Below are positions 30,280-31,107 of a stretch of 31,107 nt of DNA, piece after piece. Source of the DNA: DASRIA01 sp038203635 (lineage in GTDB: Bacteria > Actinomycetota > Thermoleophilia > Solirubrobacterales > JBBDJG01); assembly GCA_038203635.1 (NCBI GenBank), contig JBBRDT010000038.1, positions 1 through 31,107 of the forward strand, read 5' to 3'. Each line of letters begins with the position of its first letter. Position 1 is the stretch's first letter. The notes beneath the pieces were generated by a model. The model was not told the DNA's origin. It saw only the letters and a list, made by a program, of their open reading frames with translations, and did not search any database. The position numbers and the translations under genes are program-made.

Positions 30280-31107
30280 ATGCCGCGTCGAACGCTTCGC
30301 ATGCTGATCCTGGCCGGCGCGATCGCACTGGCCGCGGCGATCACGGTGCTGGCCGTCGTCGACCCGTTCGGCGACGAGCCCGCCCCTGACGGCGCCTGCA
30401 ACGGCGGCGAGCAGCTGTGCGATCGCACGCTCGACGAGGTGGCGTTCGCCGCGACCCACAACTCGATGTCGGCCGCGGATCAGCCGGGCTGGCGGTTCAC
30501 GCAGCAGGAGAGAGGGATAGGGCCCCAGCTCGAGGCCGGCATCCGCGGCCTGCTGATCGACATGTACTACGGGAGCAAGACGCGGCGTGGAGTGCAGAAC
30601 GTGCCGGTGGCCAAGGTCCGGGACGGGCACCGGCCGGCCCGGCTGGGGCGCGACGTCTACCTCTGCCACACCATCTGCGGGTTCGGGGCGACCCGCGCGT
30701 CCGACGCGCTCCGCGACGTGCGCGATTTCCTCGCCGAGCACCCGCGCGAGGTGCTCCTGATCAGTATCGAGGACCACGTGCGCCCGCGGGACGTCGCGCG
30801 GGTGTTCGAGCGGAGCGGGCTCGAGCGCTACGTATGGCGCGGCCCACTCGGCCCGGACCGCTTCCCGACCCTGCGCGAGATGATCGAGAAGGACGCGCGG
30901 GTGGTCGTGATGGCCGAGAACCGCAGCAGCGGCGTGCCGTGGCTGCGGGCCCAGTTCGACCTGGTCCAGGAGACGCCCTACCGGTTCGGCACTCCCGCCG
31001 AGGTGGCCGCCGAAAGCTCCTGTCGCCCCAACCGCGGCAACGCCGGGCTCCCGCTGTTCCTGCTCAACAACTGGGTCGACACCTCGCCCCTGCCGAGTCC
31101 GCGCAAT
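30280..31107 (+). CDS. PI-PLC X-like phosphodiesterase, exported (3' end outside window)
   Basis: The frame stays open for 276 codons to the right edge, so the gene is partial. An N-terminal membrane or signal segment (MLILAGAIALAAAITVLAVV, 8-27) suggests export. The body resembles the X domain of phosphatidylinositol-specific phospholipase C: LDEVAFAATHNSMSAAD with a catalytic-type His 60, then QLEAGIRGLLIDMYYG, LCHTIC with His 130, and EVLLISIEDHV. Bacterial proteins of this kind act on glycerophospholipids or related phosphodiesters; the substrate here is unknown. Further conserved parts (VVVMAEN, FLLNNWVD) support the fold. Confidence 0.85.
   Translation, partial: MPRRTLRMLILAGAIALAAAITVLAVVDPFGDEPAPDGACNGGEQLCDRTLDEVAFAATHNSMSAADQPGWRFTQQERGIGPQLEAGIRGLLIDMYYGSKTRRGVQNVPVAKVRDGHRPARLGRDVYLCHTICGFGATRASDALRDVRDFLAEHPREVLLISIEDHVRPRDVARVFERSGLERYVWRGPLGPDRFPTLREMIEKDARVVVMAENRSSGVPWLRAQFDLVQETPYRFGTPAEVAAESSCRPNRGNAGLPLFLLNNWVDTSPLPSPRN

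Noticed and set aside
30226..30777. Minus-strand open frame opposite the phospholipase-like gene
   Set aside because: The plus strand carries a clear promoter, signal segment and PI-PLC motifs, whereas the minus frame has only GC-rich filler.

Overview
The window is a gene-dense, GC-rich chromosomal segment of a bacterium that is most likely an actinobacterium, plausibly of class Thermoleophilia. This rests on base composition, frequent GTG/TTG starts, gene content (a dcw cluster running into the scpA-scpB-rluB-aroH-hisC series, AOC-barrel and SnoaL-like proteins, an AbiEi/DUF559-type gene) and many starts that look leaderless. The taxonomic guess is inference. Nearly every base is coding; the largest gap between genes is about 200 bases (9671-9874). 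No rRNA, tRNA, CRISPR array, transposase or prophage was seen.

Layout. (1) 110-10939, plus strand: the division and cell wall (dcw) cluster: 3' end of murE, murF, mraY, murD, ftsW, a murG-murC gene fusion, murB, ftsQ and ftsZ. Most genes overlap by 1-4 bases, so this is one long operon, with a separate promoter in front of ftsZ. The first ~110 bases do not belong to murE: on the minus strand they encode a LacI-family regulator fragment, so the left edge is chimeric. (2) 10939-12761, plus: a small lipoprotein that seems to start at ATT, a LURP-one/tubby-like protein and a PfkB-family sugar kinase. (3) 15667-12676, minus: a MoxR ATPase - DUF58 - von Willebrand A operon. (4) 15760-21059, plus: the glycine cleavage operon gcvT-gcvH-gcvPA-gcvPB, then a SnoaL-like protein and a STAS protein. 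(5) 22549-21056, minus: nitroreductase, secreted AOC-barrel protein, rhodanese. (6) 22597-24925, plus: trpS, scpA, scpB. (7) 26267-24918, minus: membrane-anchored cytochrome c and a beta-lactamase-fold serine hydrolase. (8) 26332-29505, plus: rluB, aroH, a broken AbiEi/DUF559 gene with a striking palindrome on its start codon, and hisC. (9) A secreted protein of unknown function (minus) and, divergently, the start of a PI-PLC X-like phosphodiesterase that runs off the right edge.

How it works together. Regions 1, 6 and 8 are housekeeping: lipid II synthesis and Z-ring assembly, tryptophanyl-tRNA charging, the condensin kleisin and its partner, 23S rRNA pseudouridylation and aromatic/histidine amino-acid steps. 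The organisation is extremely compact. All four convergent gene pairs overlap at their stop codons. The divergent pairs share 47-92 bp spacers, and many first genes have a -10-like hexamer only 6-10 bases before the start codon, which predicts leaderless mRNAs.

Most notable observations: the MurG-MurC fusion; a palindromic mini-element inserted in frame in murF between 8-bp direct repeats; the 23-bp palindrome over the AbiEi-like start codon, with the DUF559 half of that gene broken by a frameshift and a stop; the ATT and CTG starts; and the series of leaderless and back-to-back promoters. No complete new defence or mobile system was found.
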